Shown one piece after another: positions 52,440 to 63,081 of a stretch of DNA of 64,000 nucleotides. Location of the stretch: positions 630,293 through 694,292 of the forward strand of contig CAJNDS010001857.1 in NCBI GenBank assembly GCA_905221605.1. Direction: 5' to 3'. Positions within the stretch are counted from its first letter, which is position 1, and each line of letters opens with the position of its first letter. Source of the stretch: Symbiodinium natans. Taxonomy: Eukaryota; Sar; Dinophyceae; Suessiales; Symbiodiniaceae. Both the position numbers and the translations under genes were made by a program. The notes under the pieces are model-generated. The model had not been told where the DNA came from. It made no database searches and was given only the letters and a program-made list of their open reading frames with translations.

Positions 52440-53611
52440 GGTTTTGCGTGGGCTTAGGGTGTAGGGTTTAGGGTTTAGGGTTTAGGGTTTTCGGGGGTTG
52501 TGAGGCACCAAAAAAAAGGGTCACCAAACTCAGGGTTTCGGGTTTGGGGTTTAGGGTATCTGAAGAAAGCACCGAATGCCCTCAGCCCTACACTCGAAGG
52601 CTAAGCCAACTTAGCAAGGTAGAAGTGTGGTTATGAGTACCCTCACTTGGGCTTATTCTAACTGTGACTTAACCCACTGATTTCCTTGAGCCCTAAAGCT
52701 CCTCCCGACTCCCGAGGAATCGCTACCGCTTCCTCTTCCAGCGATTCAGGTGCCCGGGGCCCTCCCACAACCTCACTACATCCTCCACAGTAGGGATGTT
52801 TTGTTGTTGCCTGGCACTGCAAGTCGGGGACTTTCAGCAATTTGTGGGTAGGTTGATAACACGGATCCTCATAGGGCCGCTTTTGGGTTCAGCCGAACTA
52901 CTGCACACATGGTTGATTGAAGGCACAAGTTTCAGGGCTTAAGACTGCTCGGCCTTTTGGGTAAGGTTAGGATTGCGTTGACTGATTCTTCTTCTCGGAA
53001 CCTTGAAATGCGACTGCATCGTTGTGCGCCCTTGTAGCTTCGCGAACTCATGGTCTTTTTGGCGCGATCATGCCTGGAGATGTGACAACAGGCCCGAGTG
53101 CTACTACTACGGCCTGGTGCTTCTGTACAGAAACGCCCCTGGGACCATACAGAATAGAGTGATTAGAGTCAGAGTTTATGTATCACGTTTTATTGCGTAC
53201 AAATGCGCAGATGGACAGAGACAGGCAGAGACACAGACAGAGACACTGACACAGACAAAACGAGACACTGACACAGACTCAGACTTAGACTCAGACACAG
53301 ACGCAGATTGGTAGACGCAGACAGACAGAGAGACAGAGAAACGGAGACGGAGACGCAGACACACAGACGCACAGACACGCAGGTGTGCAGAAAGGCAGAA
53401 AGACCGACAGAGACGAAGGTGCGGGACGCACACAAATACACACATACATGCACGCAGGCATACCTACATACATACGTACACGCATGCATACCTACATACC
53501 TGCCTACATACACATGATAGACAGACAGAGAAATTGAGAGACAGAGAGAGATAAAATCGAAAGCGAGAAAAAACAAAAAGTAGAAAGACAGAGAAAGATA
53601 GAAAGAGACAC

Positions 53612-53648
<37 letters not shown>

Positions 53649-54140
53649 AAGAGAGAGAGAGAGAGAGAGAAAGAGAAAGAGAGAGAGAGAGAGAGAGATA
53701 GAAAGAAAGAGACAGAGAGAGAGAGAGAGAGAGAGAGGGAGTGAGAAACAGAAAGAGAAAAGAGAGAGGAAAGTTCACAATGGGCCGGACATTGAGCGAG
53801 CCCGGTGGCGAGGGGAAGCCTTCGAGATCCCGGGCTCTGGAGAAGAAGACAGCACGCACGCGAGGGTGTCTTTGTGTGTGTGTGTGTGTGTTTCGGTGCA
53901 TTTGTTTGTTTACTGTGCTAGATCTGTACTGCATTTGGACAGTCGCGGTATTGTAATAATAGTAATAAACCCCAGACCCTAAACTTGCCCCGCTGCCCCG
54001 CACAACTTTGTTGCGCTGCAGAGCGCAAAAAGAAGAACAGATCCCAAACCCCACAAAGCCTCCGACAAAGATCTACATGAAAGCCTGCGTTCTGAGTTTT
54101 TGGATTTCGCCCAGTCGCTGAGGCCTTTGTTGCCTTGTTT
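52440..54140. other. Intron-like region with CAGACA and GA microsatellites
   Basis: Tandem CAGACA/CAGAGA units fill 53205-53420, and GA runs fill about 53610-53765. Long Ser/Leu/Val-rich ORFs on the minus strand are repeat artefacts. No gene is supported. Confidence 0.7.
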
Positions 54141-54144
54141 CCAG

Positions 54145-54217
54145 TGGCCTTTGTGTCGACGCCAGAGATGCAGGCTTGGGCGCACGAGAATGCGGAGTTT
54201 TGGAGCTTAGGATTCGG
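54145..54217 (+). CDS. Putative exon
   Basis: CCTTGTTTCCAG precedes AFVSTPEMQAWAHENAEFW, ending near GGA|GTCCGC. The pyrimidine-rich acceptor is good. The opposite strand is also open, but is less protein-like. Confidence 0.5.
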
Positions 54218-54550
54218 AGTCCGCCTATACATTACTTGACTATATGTTGTATGTGCCATGTAGGTTATCATAAACCATAGATATTCTGGCTTTTTATTTA
54301 TGGATCCACACATTGTTTTATATATTGCATATCATATGCACTCTTGCAAGGTTTTTCTACGGGACAGTGAATGATTCCTGATTCACTGGCAGCACAAGGA
54401 AAGCAGGAAGGGGCCGTGGCCTGAGCCACAGAAAAGCCGCTTGCAACTCTGAACAAGAGAGTCCCGGAAGTTCCCCTAACCCTAAACTCTAAACCATAGA
54501 CCCCAAAACCCTAAACCTTAAACCCTAAACCCTGAAGGGTGCCACAAAAG

Positions 54551-54640
54551 GGCTTGTGGATCAACCCTCCACTCAACCCCATCAATGTGCTGGGCCTGTC
54601 CTTTGCATGGATCGCGCGCAGCCCTCAGATCATGCGGCCG
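54551..54640 (+). CDS. Exon encoding a hydrophobic segment
   Basis: ACAAAAG precedes GLWINPPLNPINVLGLSFAW, then IARSPQIM. The right end is uncertain. It fits the membrane region. Confidence 0.5.
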
Positions 54641-54849
54641 AAACCCTCATCAAGCCCTAAACACTTGGGAGCCCAGTGGTACCCTTTACCTTTTCTTTGT
54701 TATGGTTTTCCCTTTTAAGTAACCAACCCAAAATCGGGCGCCCTTAGTAAAATATGGTTACTGGGCTACCAAGAACAGGTGGTAGTCATGGGTGCAACCC
54801 TAAACCCTAAACCCTAAACCCTAAACCCTAAACCCTAAACCCTATACAG

Positions 54850-54894
54850 GTGGTACTCATGGGTGGTCTCTTCGTGGCTGCCTCGATCCTACAA
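54850..54894 (+). CDS. Possible exon encoding a hydrophobic segment
   Basis: TATACAG precedes VVLMGGLFVAASILQ with a possible donor CAA|GTTCGA. The frame stays open to about 54960. Confidence 0.45.
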
Positions 54895-55054
54895 GTTCGA
54901 AGCTGGCCCTGGCGCACACCACAGGCCCATGGCGCAGCGGCAGAGTTTCGGGCTTTTGGGGTTCAGGGGTTTGCGGGTTTACACAGATTGGGGTTTAGGG
55001 TCTTAGGTCTTAGGGCACAAGGGCTTGGCGTGAAGCAACATCGTGCCTTCGCAG

Positions 55055-55139
55055 AAGATGCAACATCTCTCGCCTGTGGCACGTGGAGTTTGCGCCAGAC
55101 CCTCAAGCGGAAGACCCCAAGCAACAACCAGCTCGCTGT
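55055..55139 (+). CDS. Exon with canonical donor
   Basis: CCTTCGCAG precedes RCNISRLWHVEFAPDPQAED, then PKQQPARC, ending at the consensus donor TGT|GTAAGC. The splice sites are among the best in the window. It is probably a loop between membrane segments. Confidence 0.62.
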
Positions 55140-55506
55140 GTAAGCCGGTCAGGCTAACTACGCGGATGCCGTGATGACTGGCTTCCTTCAGGCACACACT
55201 GCTTGCCATCGTCTCCTTGCGGGGTTTAGGGTTTAGGGTTTAGGGTTTACTAGGACCCAGAGTAGGCCCTCATTTCCTTTTATTACGGTTTAGGCTTAGG
55301 CTCCCTTAATTTAAGCCTCGGCTTAGTGTCGCCGAGGAAGAGTCCCTTGTGGCAAAAACCCTAAACCCTAAACCCTAAACCCTAAACCCATTGGTCCCTG
55401 CAACGTGGCCCGAGTGTCAGCTAGGGGGGTGGCAAAAAAAAAAACCCTAAACCCTAAACCCTTAACCCTTGTAGAATGAGAGCCCTTAGGGCTCTCTCAA
55501 AGCCAG

Positions 55507-55557
55507 GTCGTTCTCCTGGGAGCTGCTCCGCTCTTGGAAATTGACAAGGCCATCTTT
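55507..55557 (+). CDS. Putative exon
   Basis: AAAGCCAG precedes VVLLGAAPLLEIDKAIF. CCCTAAA repeats lie upstream and TTTAGGG downstream. Confidence 0.45.
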
Positions 55558-55923
55558 GTTCTAGGGTTCAGGGTTGAGTTTAGGGTTTAGGGTTTAGGGT
55601 TTAGGGTTCAGGGTTCAGGGTTCAGGGTTCAGGGTCCAGGGTTCAGGGTTCAGGGTTCAGGGTTCAGGGTTCAGGCTTGACTTGAGGGGTTCATGGGAGT
55701 TTAGGGGTCGAGGGGGTTTGTAGTCAGCATCAGAGGGTCTGAGGGCCGCTTTATGTTGTCCAAATATGAGGCTCTCTCATGTTTGAGTTCAGAGGTGTTA
55801 ATGAGGCCTGTGTGCGTTTTTGAAGAGATTGTTTGGCAAATGCCGATAGCGATCTGGTGCGGAATTGTGTAAGTGCTTCTGCTTGGGGGACCAGGGGCTG
55901 ATCGAATCCCTATATCGCTGATT

Positions 55924-56280
55924 TATAAACCCTAAACCCTAAACCCTAAACCCGAAACCCGAAACCCTAAACCCTAAACCCTAAACCCTAAACCCTAAAC
56001 CCTAAACCCTAAACCTAAACCCTAAACCCTAAACCCTAAACCCTAAACCCCAAACCCCAAACCCTAAACCCTAAACCCTAAACCCTAAACCCTAACGACC
56101 TCCGGGGGAACTTATCCTGTACTGTTTGCCGGCAGATACCCAACCTTGTGGCCTAGGATCTCTAATCCTAAGCCCTAAACCCTAAACCGTAAACCCTAAA
56201 CCCTAAACTCCTAAACCCCTAAACCCCAAACCCCAAACCCCAAACCCCGAACCCCGAACCCCGAACCCCGAACCCCAAAC
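55924..56280. repeat. CCCTAAA array grading to CCCCAAA/CCCCGAA
   Basis: It lies upstream of the membrane-helix exon at 56294 and includes a homogeneous CCCCGAA sub-block. Confidence 0.92.
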
Positions 56281-56293
56281 CCCAAACCGCCAG

Positions 56294-56400
56294 GACCAGT
56301 CCACCGAGATGTTGGGTTGGCTGCTGCTGTTCGCTGTGCTGGGCCCATTGCTGGCTGGCCTCGGGGCTTTGAGCCGCCCAGCCTTTGAAAAGGGGAAGGA
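56294..56400 (+). CDS. Exon encoding a strong transmembrane helix
   Basis: ACCGCCAG precedes MLGWLLLFAVLGPLLAGLG, preceded by DQSTE and followed by ALSRPAFEKGKEA. This is the clearest membrane helix after the element 2 intron and lies just before the TIR-like exons. The frame meets TAG at the start of a TTTAGGG array, so the true end lies a few bases earlier. Confidence 0.65.
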
Positions 56401-56403
56401 AGC

Positions 56404-56530
56404 TTAGGGTTTAGGGTTTAGGGTTTAGGGTTTTTTGGTTTAGGGTTTAGGGTTTAGGGTTTAGGGTTTAGGGTTTAGGGTTTAGGGTTTAGGGTTTAGG
56501 GTTTAGGGTTTAGGGTTTAGGGTTTAGGGT
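56404..56530. repeat. TTTAGGG array
   Basis: About 18 units directly after the exon at 56294. Confidence 0.95.
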
Positions 56531-56928
56531 CTTCAACAGATTAAGAATCGTACCCCTAAGGTTGAACCCTAAAGGTTCCCCTTAATCTACTCCCAAAACT
56601 ACCTTAAGGAATTTAACAAAAAGGGCCCCCAAAAACCAAGGGTTGAGCCTGAAGGGTGCAAGGTAAAACCCTAAACCCTAAACCCGAAACCCTAAACCCT
56701 AAACCCTAAACCCTAGACCCTAGACCCTAAACCCTAAACCCGAAACCCTAAGGCGGGCCCCCCCAGATCCTGCGTCACAAACCTTCCGGGCCTAACCTGA
56801 CTCCTGAAGAAGCCCTTAAAATCGCCTCCAACCCCCACAGGAAACCCTTAAACACGCAGCCTTTCAGTTTCAGACTAGTCCATAGCCAGCCCTTTTAATT
56901 ATTAGAAGAACCCTAACATTTCCCTAAA

Positions 56929-57110
56929 CCCTAAACCCTAAACCCTAAACCCTCAACCCTCAACCCTCAGCCCTAAGCCCTAAGCCCTAAGCCCTAAGCC
57001 CTAAGCCCTAAGCCCTAAGCCCTAAGCCCTAAGCCCTAAGCCCTAAGCCCTAAGCCCTAAGCCCTAAGCCCTAAGCCCTAAGCCCTAAGCCCTAAGCCCT
57101 AAACCCTACC
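56929..57110. repeat. CCCTAAA then homogeneous CCCTAAG array
   Basis: About 19 consecutive CCCTAAG units end just before the TIR-like exon at 57113. Confidence 0.95.
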
Positions 57111-57112
57111 AG

Positions 57113-57200
57113 TTTGCCCGATGGCCCCCTCAGGCTTCGCTTTGTATCGCCACTTCGCCCCACGAAAGCTCTTTGGAATCTTCCTCTGCCACCACAAGGG
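57113..57200 (+). CDS. Exon starting a TIR-like domain (FLCHHK motif)
   Basis: CCCTACCAG precedes ALYRHFAPRKLFGIFLCHHK. (I/F)FL(C/S)HHK is the first beta strand and following loop of TIR-like domains seen in many dinoflagellate receptors. CCCTAAG repeats lie upstream. The right end is near a run of G. The following helix (expected LLKMEL-type) was not located between here and 58902. Confidence 0.7.
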
Positions 57201-57229
57201 AGGCCCCGAGGGGGGGGGGGGGGTTCTTA

Positions 57230-58360
57230 AGGGAGCTTTGGGGTTTGGGGTTTGGGGTTTGGGGTTTGGGGTTTGGGGTTTAGGCTTTAGGGTCCTTAAG
57301 GGAGGGGGTGCTCAAGGGGGTGCATGTAACCCAAGGTTCCCTTATACTCCCCACTACTCCCTAAGGGTCTTGGGGTATACCTTGGGATGTTCACCCTTAT
57401 ACAAACAGCCCTTCATAGGGATCATAGTACCCTCTATGTTCATCCCTATTAAAAATTAAGGCCTGGTAGTATAGGGGGAACATATCAAGGCATACCTGGG
57501 TTTGGAAACGAGGCGCTATCGCTTTTTTGCATGATACCTACAGTTTCTGGGAGAGGCAGGAACCGACTGGTTTGCAGGAGGTTGGGGGCCTGCGGGAAAA
57601 GCATCTTCGGGATTTTTTTCTATGGCTTCAAGTTTCTGTTGCACGCCATAGACATGCTCCGACAGCTCCTCCGAAGCGATTTCCGATGGATTCGATCTGT
57701 GGTGGTTTGCACAAGGCCTCCTCTTTCAACAGCTCGCGGTGTCCACGAACCCAAAACCCTGAAACTCGAAGCCCTGCGCGGATTGTGGCCCAACCTTGCG
57801 TCTAACACTCAGGGCATACCTGGGCTTTTAAGAGCCTAAACATTGGGATCATGTACCCTGTGCGAATCAGGGTATATGGACCCTACACCCGTTTCGGGCT
57901 CATGTAGTCGAATTCAAAGGTAGGGGAAGATGTAGATCAGGGAAAGTCGTGCTCAGTTCGCGACCAGCTGTAACAAGGCCAGGTGTGACAAAGCAAGGCA
58001 AAGCAAGGCCTAAAGACTTAGAAACTGTGGCAGGCACCAGGACGGGCTGTAATACTCCATAACGGGCTATTCTACTCGATAACCCCCTAAAAAGGCCCTT
58101 TATAGGGTTGATTATGGGGATTATACGGCCTAACAGCCCATCCTGGTAGGTTGTAAGTAGTCCAAAGCCCCTAACCCACGTTGTTTGGGCTGCTGTTAAG
58201 GAGTTAAGATGAAGTTGCCAGAACGTAGGTCAATAGTAAAGATCACCTCGTTTCCCTCAGAATGGCAACTTGTCTGAAAAACACAAGAATGGGGATCCAG
58301 AGCAAAGATCATGTAAGCTTCCCTATGCCTGGCAACTTATCCGAAGTTCCTCAACCGCCC
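57230..58360. other. Intron-like region, unassigned
   Basis: It contains a GGGGTTT array at 57236-57285, AT-rich stretches with short inverted repeats, and an open segment near 57530-57810 (plus strand, includes FLLHAIDMLRQLL) whose splice context I could not resolve. The missing helix of the TIR-like domain should lie here. Confidence 0.4.
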
Positions 58361-58446
58361 CCTAAACCCTAAACCCTAAACCCTAAACCCTAAACCCTAA
58401 ACCCTAAACCCTAAACCCTAAACCCTAAACCCTAAACCCTAAACCT
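58361..58446. repeat. CCCTAAA array
   Basis: About 12 units. Confidence 0.95.
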
Positions 58447-58732
58447 CGGAGGCGCTGGCAGTCTTTGCCGCCTTATCAAGCTACTGGTCGCCAGGCCACT
58501 GCTTGGTTTCGTGCTCAGCTTTGCAAAAGCAATACGCCACCTTAACCTTAAACCCTAAAAGCCCTAAACCCTGAAACCCTAAAACCCTAAACCCTGAAAA
58601 CCCTAAAGGCTCTTTTCGTGCCATTGGGCAGTTTCGTGTTCAACTTTGCAGATGCAAGGCCCCTAAAACCCTAAAGGCTCTTGTTTCGAATCTGGGGTCG
58701 CGTTGCACCCTTTAGAACGGGATGTCTTAACA

Positions 58733-58832
58733 CGGAAGTTTACGAAAATAGGGGACCCCTCAGTAGACCCCAAATAGTAGGATTCGCTCAGAATGAGGAC
58801 CCCAAAAAGGGTACCCCTATTCGGAAACCCCC
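58733..58832. repeat. MITE-like element with probable target duplication
   Basis: The GAAGTTTACGAAAATAGGGG start and CTATTCGGAAACCCCC end match the family. ATGTCTTAACA occurs on both sides (58722-58732 and 58833-58843), a probable 11-bp target duplication. Confidence 0.8.
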
Positions 58833-58901
58833 ATGTCTTAACATGGGGCTTACAGGGTGGTTTCCCTTTCACACACGCGTGGTGCGGTGCGCCAGGCACA
58901 G

Positions 58902-58938
58902 CACCGCAAACGTCTTCCTGGATTCAGACCAGCTGGAG
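58902..58938 (+). CDS. TIR-like domain exon (VFLDSDQLE)
   Basis: GGCACAG precedes ANVFLDSDQLE and a GC donor (GAG|GCTCGC). VFLDSDxL is the second conserved TIR-like block. It ends in phase 0 and joins DLDLIFDTVR at 59640. Confidence 0.78.
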
Positions 58939-59510
58939 GCTCGCTGTCAGATTTCCGTTTCAGGGTTTGGGTTGGTTTAGGGTTTAGGGCTTAGGGCCCA
59001 GGGCTTAGGGCTCAGGGTTTAGTGTTTAGGGTTTGGGGGTTTAGTGTTTGGGGTTTAGGGTTGAACTTGCAACACAAAGCCCTTCATCATTCGTGTTGAC
59101 CTGGCGGGATTGCGTAAACCAGGCTTCAAGGATCTCTCACAATGTCCGCGAGCTTCGAAGTTTCCTAAGCCCCAAACTGTGGGGTGGGTCTTGCAGGTAC
59201 AGGAGCCAGCTAAGTACCAAGGTTGTCCTCTCCAATCCATTTACATTTGCAGCATAAACCATTCAGAAATGCTCATTGAAATCAAAATAGGCCTGAGATT
59301 TGTTTCAAGGACCCGAAGAACCAACTTGCGTGCTGTAGTTGTGGTGGCAATCGTTGCACTCGTGATTCGAAGTCCTTAAGGGAAGACACTCATGCCAAAC
59401 TGCAGCATCAAGCGCCCAAGCCCCAACTATCTACAGCGTGAAAAGTTCACATGTGTTCTTGAAAGCCTTTTCTTCCCGACTGCAGCCTCATCTGTAACTA
59501 GGATGCCCCG

Positions 59511-59618
59511 CAGTACCCTTATTCCCTTTTTGGTAGGTTTAGGTTCCCTTATAAACCCCTTTTAAGCAAAAAAGGGCACCCTTTTTCATCCTGGGTTACT
59601 GGGCAACCTAGGTAAGTA
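59511..59618. repeat. Short AT-rich dispersed element, copy 2
   Basis: AGGTTCCCTTATAAACCCC and CAAAAAAGGGCACCC match the copy at 2179-2275. Confidence 0.55.
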
Positions 59619-59639
59619 ATCTTCTCCTGAGTTTGGGAG

Positions 59640-59680
59640 GACTTGGACCTCATCTTCGACACAGTTCGTATGGCGACGAA
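59640..59680 (+). CDS. TIR-like domain exon (DLDLIFDTVR)
   Basis: GGGAG precedes DLDLIFDTVRMATK, which directly continues the previous exon as in TIR-like proteins. A GA donor (AA|GACCCC) leaves two nucleotides, and the exon at 60448 completes them to restore SLVAVQTPELL. Confidence 0.75.
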
Positions 59681-59740
59681 GACCCCGGAGTGGATTTTGA
59701 GTGGGTTCTCTGCATACTTCAACCCAGATGTATAGTCACC

Positions 59741-60021
59741 CGAAACCCTAAACCCTAAACCCTAAACCCTAAACCCTAAACCCTAAACCCTAAACCCTAA
59801 ACCCTGCATATCTGATGCTTCCAAGACTCTTAGACTAGACCTCAGGGGATCTACGGATAGGATTTGCCTAAGCCGCACTCGCCTTGTTTCTTGTCAGTCA
59901 AGACTGCGATTGGCGGCACCACTTTCAGCTAGCTGGCAAAACCCTGAACCCTGAACCCTGAACCCTGAACCCTAAACCCTAAACCCTAAACCCTAAACCC
60001 TAAACCCTAAACCCTAAACCC
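59741..60021. repeat. Two CCCTAAA arrays
   Basis: Arrays lie at 59741-59805 and 59939-60021, the second beginning with CCCTGAA units. Confidence 0.92.
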
Positions 60022-60447
60022 ACTCCGAACGAATATTTGTTGGACGAAACCTTCTCCTCTGGATCAGCTTGGGTCAGCCCATGTCAGCCTACGAAGCCCC
60101 GAAACATGAGGCCTCCACTGTGCCATCGTTTTTAACGCTTAGGGTTTAGGGTTTAGGGTTTAGGGTTTAGGGTTTAGGGTTTCTGAAATGCCTTGCGCTG
60201 TACTTGCCCGTGGAATGGAAGGCAGCTTTAAAATGATGCTGCTCGTCTTGCATCGCCCCTCTGCAGCTCCTATGTGCGATTAAAGCGCATCACCGTACAT
60301 CATGAATGTTATCGAGAGATCTACCCTTGAGTCTAAACCCTAAACCCTAAACCCTAAACCCTAAACCCCAAACCCTAAGCCCTAAACCCTAAACCCTAAA
60401 CCCCCCGTCTTCCTCAATGGCAGTGGCACAACTCGCGCAAAGCTGAG

Positions 60448-60502
60448 GAGCTTGGTGGCCGTGCAAACGCCGGAGCTATTGAAGCGCATGTGGTGTGCCC
60501 CG
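60448..60502 (+). CDS. TIR-like domain exon (ELLKRMWCAPG)
   Basis: AGCTGAG precedes SLVAVQTPELLKRMWCAPG. S(L/F)VxxxTxELLxRxWC is the third conserved TIR-like block. The right end probably uses a GC donor within CCCCGGGCCC. The frame is also open upstream to about 60407. Confidence 0.78.
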
Positions 60503-60539
60503 GGCCCTAAACCCCAACACCCTAAACCCCCTAAATACT

Positions 60540-61490
60540 AAACCCTAAACCCTAAACCCTAAGCCCTAAACCCTAACCCCCTGAATCCTAAACCCTCACC
60601 CCTAAACCCTATGAACCCCTCCCTGGATGCCCTACCACGAGGTACCAAACGAACCCAAAGGATTTATGCTTTATAAAGGCCGGTGGCCTCTTTATCCGTT
60701 ACCCTTATACCCTTATACCTCAATGTAGCCCCTAGATACCCGAACAAGAACCCCAATATATGCCCCAAAAAAACATAAACCCTACTTGAAGAGACCACCA
60801 ACCCATATTTCTGCTTCATGCACCTTACTAGGATGTTTTGTAGTCGTGGGTATGTGATACCTTAATAGGATCTTTTGTAGTTGTGGGTCTGTGATACCTT
60901 GAGAAAGGTGACGTTGCGCTACCAAACTCCATGGTAAAAACCGCGGGTGCCCAACATGATTCCTGTGGAGAGGGAGCCTTTTCCGTTCAGGAATTGAGGG
61001 TTTTACCCGAGAATCGAATGAAACGGCGGTTATCCTAAGAGATATAGACTAGTGCGTACGAAAATAGACGGTTTTCTATAGTCCACAAAGAACACCGCCC
61101 GTCCACTTAAACCATTTATCCTCGAACTGGTCTCTGCGGTGTCGAGCATCTGAGGTGCTGGGGAAATCGTGACCGCCTACAAAAACAAGGTACCTTTGAG
61201 GTCTTAGCTTGAAAGTGCCCCTAACGATGGTCTTTGTGCAGGGCAAGACGTTAGTCTGGGTCATTCGAGAAGAGAGGTAGGGTTCACAGGACCAGTATGG
61301 GTCATGGAACCTGGTCTTTTTTTGACATCGCTAGGCTAGGATGGACCTATAGTGCAGAGTACCCTCATCCAGCCTCAAAACAGGAAGCAGGGCCCACAGG
61401 CCCTCTATTCCCCTTTCTTTTTAGGGTTGAGGTCCCTCTCGAACCCAAAAAAAGGCACCCTATTGTCAGACGGTTCACAGGGGCCCCCAC
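60540..61490. other. Intron-like region, unassigned
   Basis: Degenerate CCCTAAA near 60530-60610, then unique sequence with a local duplication (TTTTGTAGTxGTGGGTxTGTGATACCTT near 60836 and 60877). No exon is clear. Confidence 0.4.
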
Positions 61491-61647
61491 CCACCCCCCC
61501 CGCCCCCCTTCCCCCCCCCCTTCCCCCCTGCCCCCTCCTGCCCCCCCTGCCCCCCTCCCCCCTGCCCCCTGCCCGCCCCCCCCCGCCCCGCCCCCCCCCC
61601 CCAACCCCCCCCGCCCCCCCGCCCAACCCCCCCCCCCCCCCCCCCAA
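61490..61647. repeat. Poly-C-rich tract
   Basis: About 150 bases are nearly all C on the plus strand. Gly- or Pro-rich ORFs here are artefacts. Confidence 0.9.
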
Positions 61648-61765
61648 AAAAAGATAATAAACAAAAAGAACATTGAACAAATATTCTTCCTTAGAAGGGC
61701 AATATAGGGTTTTTGTTTTAGAGCGGTGCGAGGAGGTCGTAGATTAAGTGGTGTGTTGAATGGCT

Positions 61766-61820
61766 ATTATATATATATATATATATATATCTGGTAGCAT
61801 ATATATATATATACATATAC
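61766..61820. repeat. AT/CATA microsatellite
   Basis: Two AT runs, close upstream of the exon at 61864. Confidence 0.9.
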
Positions 61821-61863
61821 ATACACTTGGGGGGAGGGGGGGGAGGGGGGCATATAACTGCAG

Positions 61864-61911
61864 GTCACGACAGTCCCGCTCATCTGCGATGGGTTCATCA
61901 CGCTCACCAAT
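61864..61911 (+). CDS. Probable TIR-like domain exon (VPLxCDxF)
   Basis: ATAACTGCAG precedes VTTVPLICDGFITLTNA, resembling the strand that follows the WC helix in TIR-like proteins. A GC donor (AAT|GCATCT) is likely. Confidence 0.5.
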
Positions 61912-62452
61912 GCATCTTGCCCACACCGGAAGCAGAGACGGTGGGACTAAGCCCGCAACCCCCAGAATCCTGGGCCTAACTGACGACATCTGACCCCGGC
62001 CGAAGAAGAGTCCAGTTTGCAGTGAGCGATCAGTCCGCAGCTCGAAGCTGAACGCGAAGACCAAGACACCCAATCTACGAAGTCCATTGAGATCCTGAGG
62101 CGAGCCCCAAGGCAACAGGATGACAAAAGCCGAAGCCAGAATCGTTGCTGCAAAGCCTAAACCCTAAGCCGAGGACAAACTGGAGCTGATCCCCGATTGT
62201 TGGACGGCTCCTTGGCGCCCATGAGCTAGGATGTTTGGGGTGCGCCCCTGGAATCTGATCAGGCGAGTGATGCCTTAAAACCCCCTGTATAACCCTTTAA
62301 GGGGTTCTAGAGGGGCCCTAACTCCCTCACCCCCTACTGAGAAAAAAATAGTTGAGGTTGTTGTTCCTCGTTGTTACGCTAGGAAGGGCATCTGCTCGAC
62401 TTATCGGGATAAAAGGAGCTTAGAGCCTCTGCTTTTTCCTCCTATATCCCTA

Positions 62453-62552
62453 AGGGTCCATGTACCCATATAGTATATACTTGGGCCCTAAAGGTACTAT
62501 ATGGGAACCCCCTTTAAGGCCCAAGTATATACCATATAGGTACATGGACCCT
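62453..62552. repeat. 100-bp foldback element with 35-bp arms
   Basis: Left arm 62453-62487 (AGGGTCCATGTACCCATATA...) and right arm 62518-62552 are reverse complements with two mismatches around a 30-base loop. It is a MITE-like or structural hairpin. Confidence 0.88.
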
Positions 62553-63081
62553 TTGGGTATTATGACAGAGTGACGGATAACATTTGCTAATTCGGAGAGT
62601 GAAAGGACGCGGAAGGCCATGCATTCGCTTTATGTGGGCTAAGGGACCATAGGACCATGCCTAAGAAGATCTATTTCGTAGTACAAGTAATACAAGCTTA
62701 GTACTGGAAGCGAATTTCCGTTACAGTACAAGCTCCAATGCTGGATTTGATGTTTCCTGTGCAAACCCACGTTTGTGGGCCCAGGCTTGCTAACATGCTG
62801 TCCTCCACTGTGCGTGGGGCCAGGGGTTCCGTTTGACAAAAAGAGCTACTGACTCCTGTTGTTCTAAAGGGCCTAGTAGTCATGTCCTTACCAAAAGCAG
62901 GTTTAAGGGGCTCTCCATGCGAACCCTCATCCCTATCACCATGTCACGAAAGCTAGCGTAGCGATGCTTTCGTTTCTATCTCCGTTAGGAGGGGGCCTGG
63001 ACCAGCGGTTCCCAAGCAAACAAAATTGAAAAGTCGATCAAAACCCTGCCCCCCCCCCCCTCCCCTCCCCACCCCTCACTC

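Noticed and set aside
52658-52840. Minus-strand ORF containing HPYCGGCSEVVGG
   Set aside because: It is short, on the opposite strand to the gene, and without splice or family support.
52946-52975. Resemblance to the start of U2 snRNA (CTCGGCCTTTTGGGTAAG)
   Set aside because: Only a short stretch matches; the branch-site-pairing and Sm regions were not found downstream.
53176-54054. Ser/Leu/Val-rich minus-strand ORFs
   Set aside because: They are produced by CAGACA and GA microsatellites.
59110-59379. 89-codon plus-strand ORF
   Set aside because: It lies in the intron between VFLDSDQLE and DLDLIFDTVR, lacks a start ATG and shows no recognisable feature.
60269-60325. Good-looking exon after CTCTGCAG (YVRLKRITVHHECYREIYP)
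   Set aside because: It lies between the exons at 59640 and 60448, which join directly to rebuild a conserved TIR-like motif, so it is probably intronic.
61297-61680. Pro-rich and Gly-rich ORFs
   Set aside because: They are readings of the poly-C tract.
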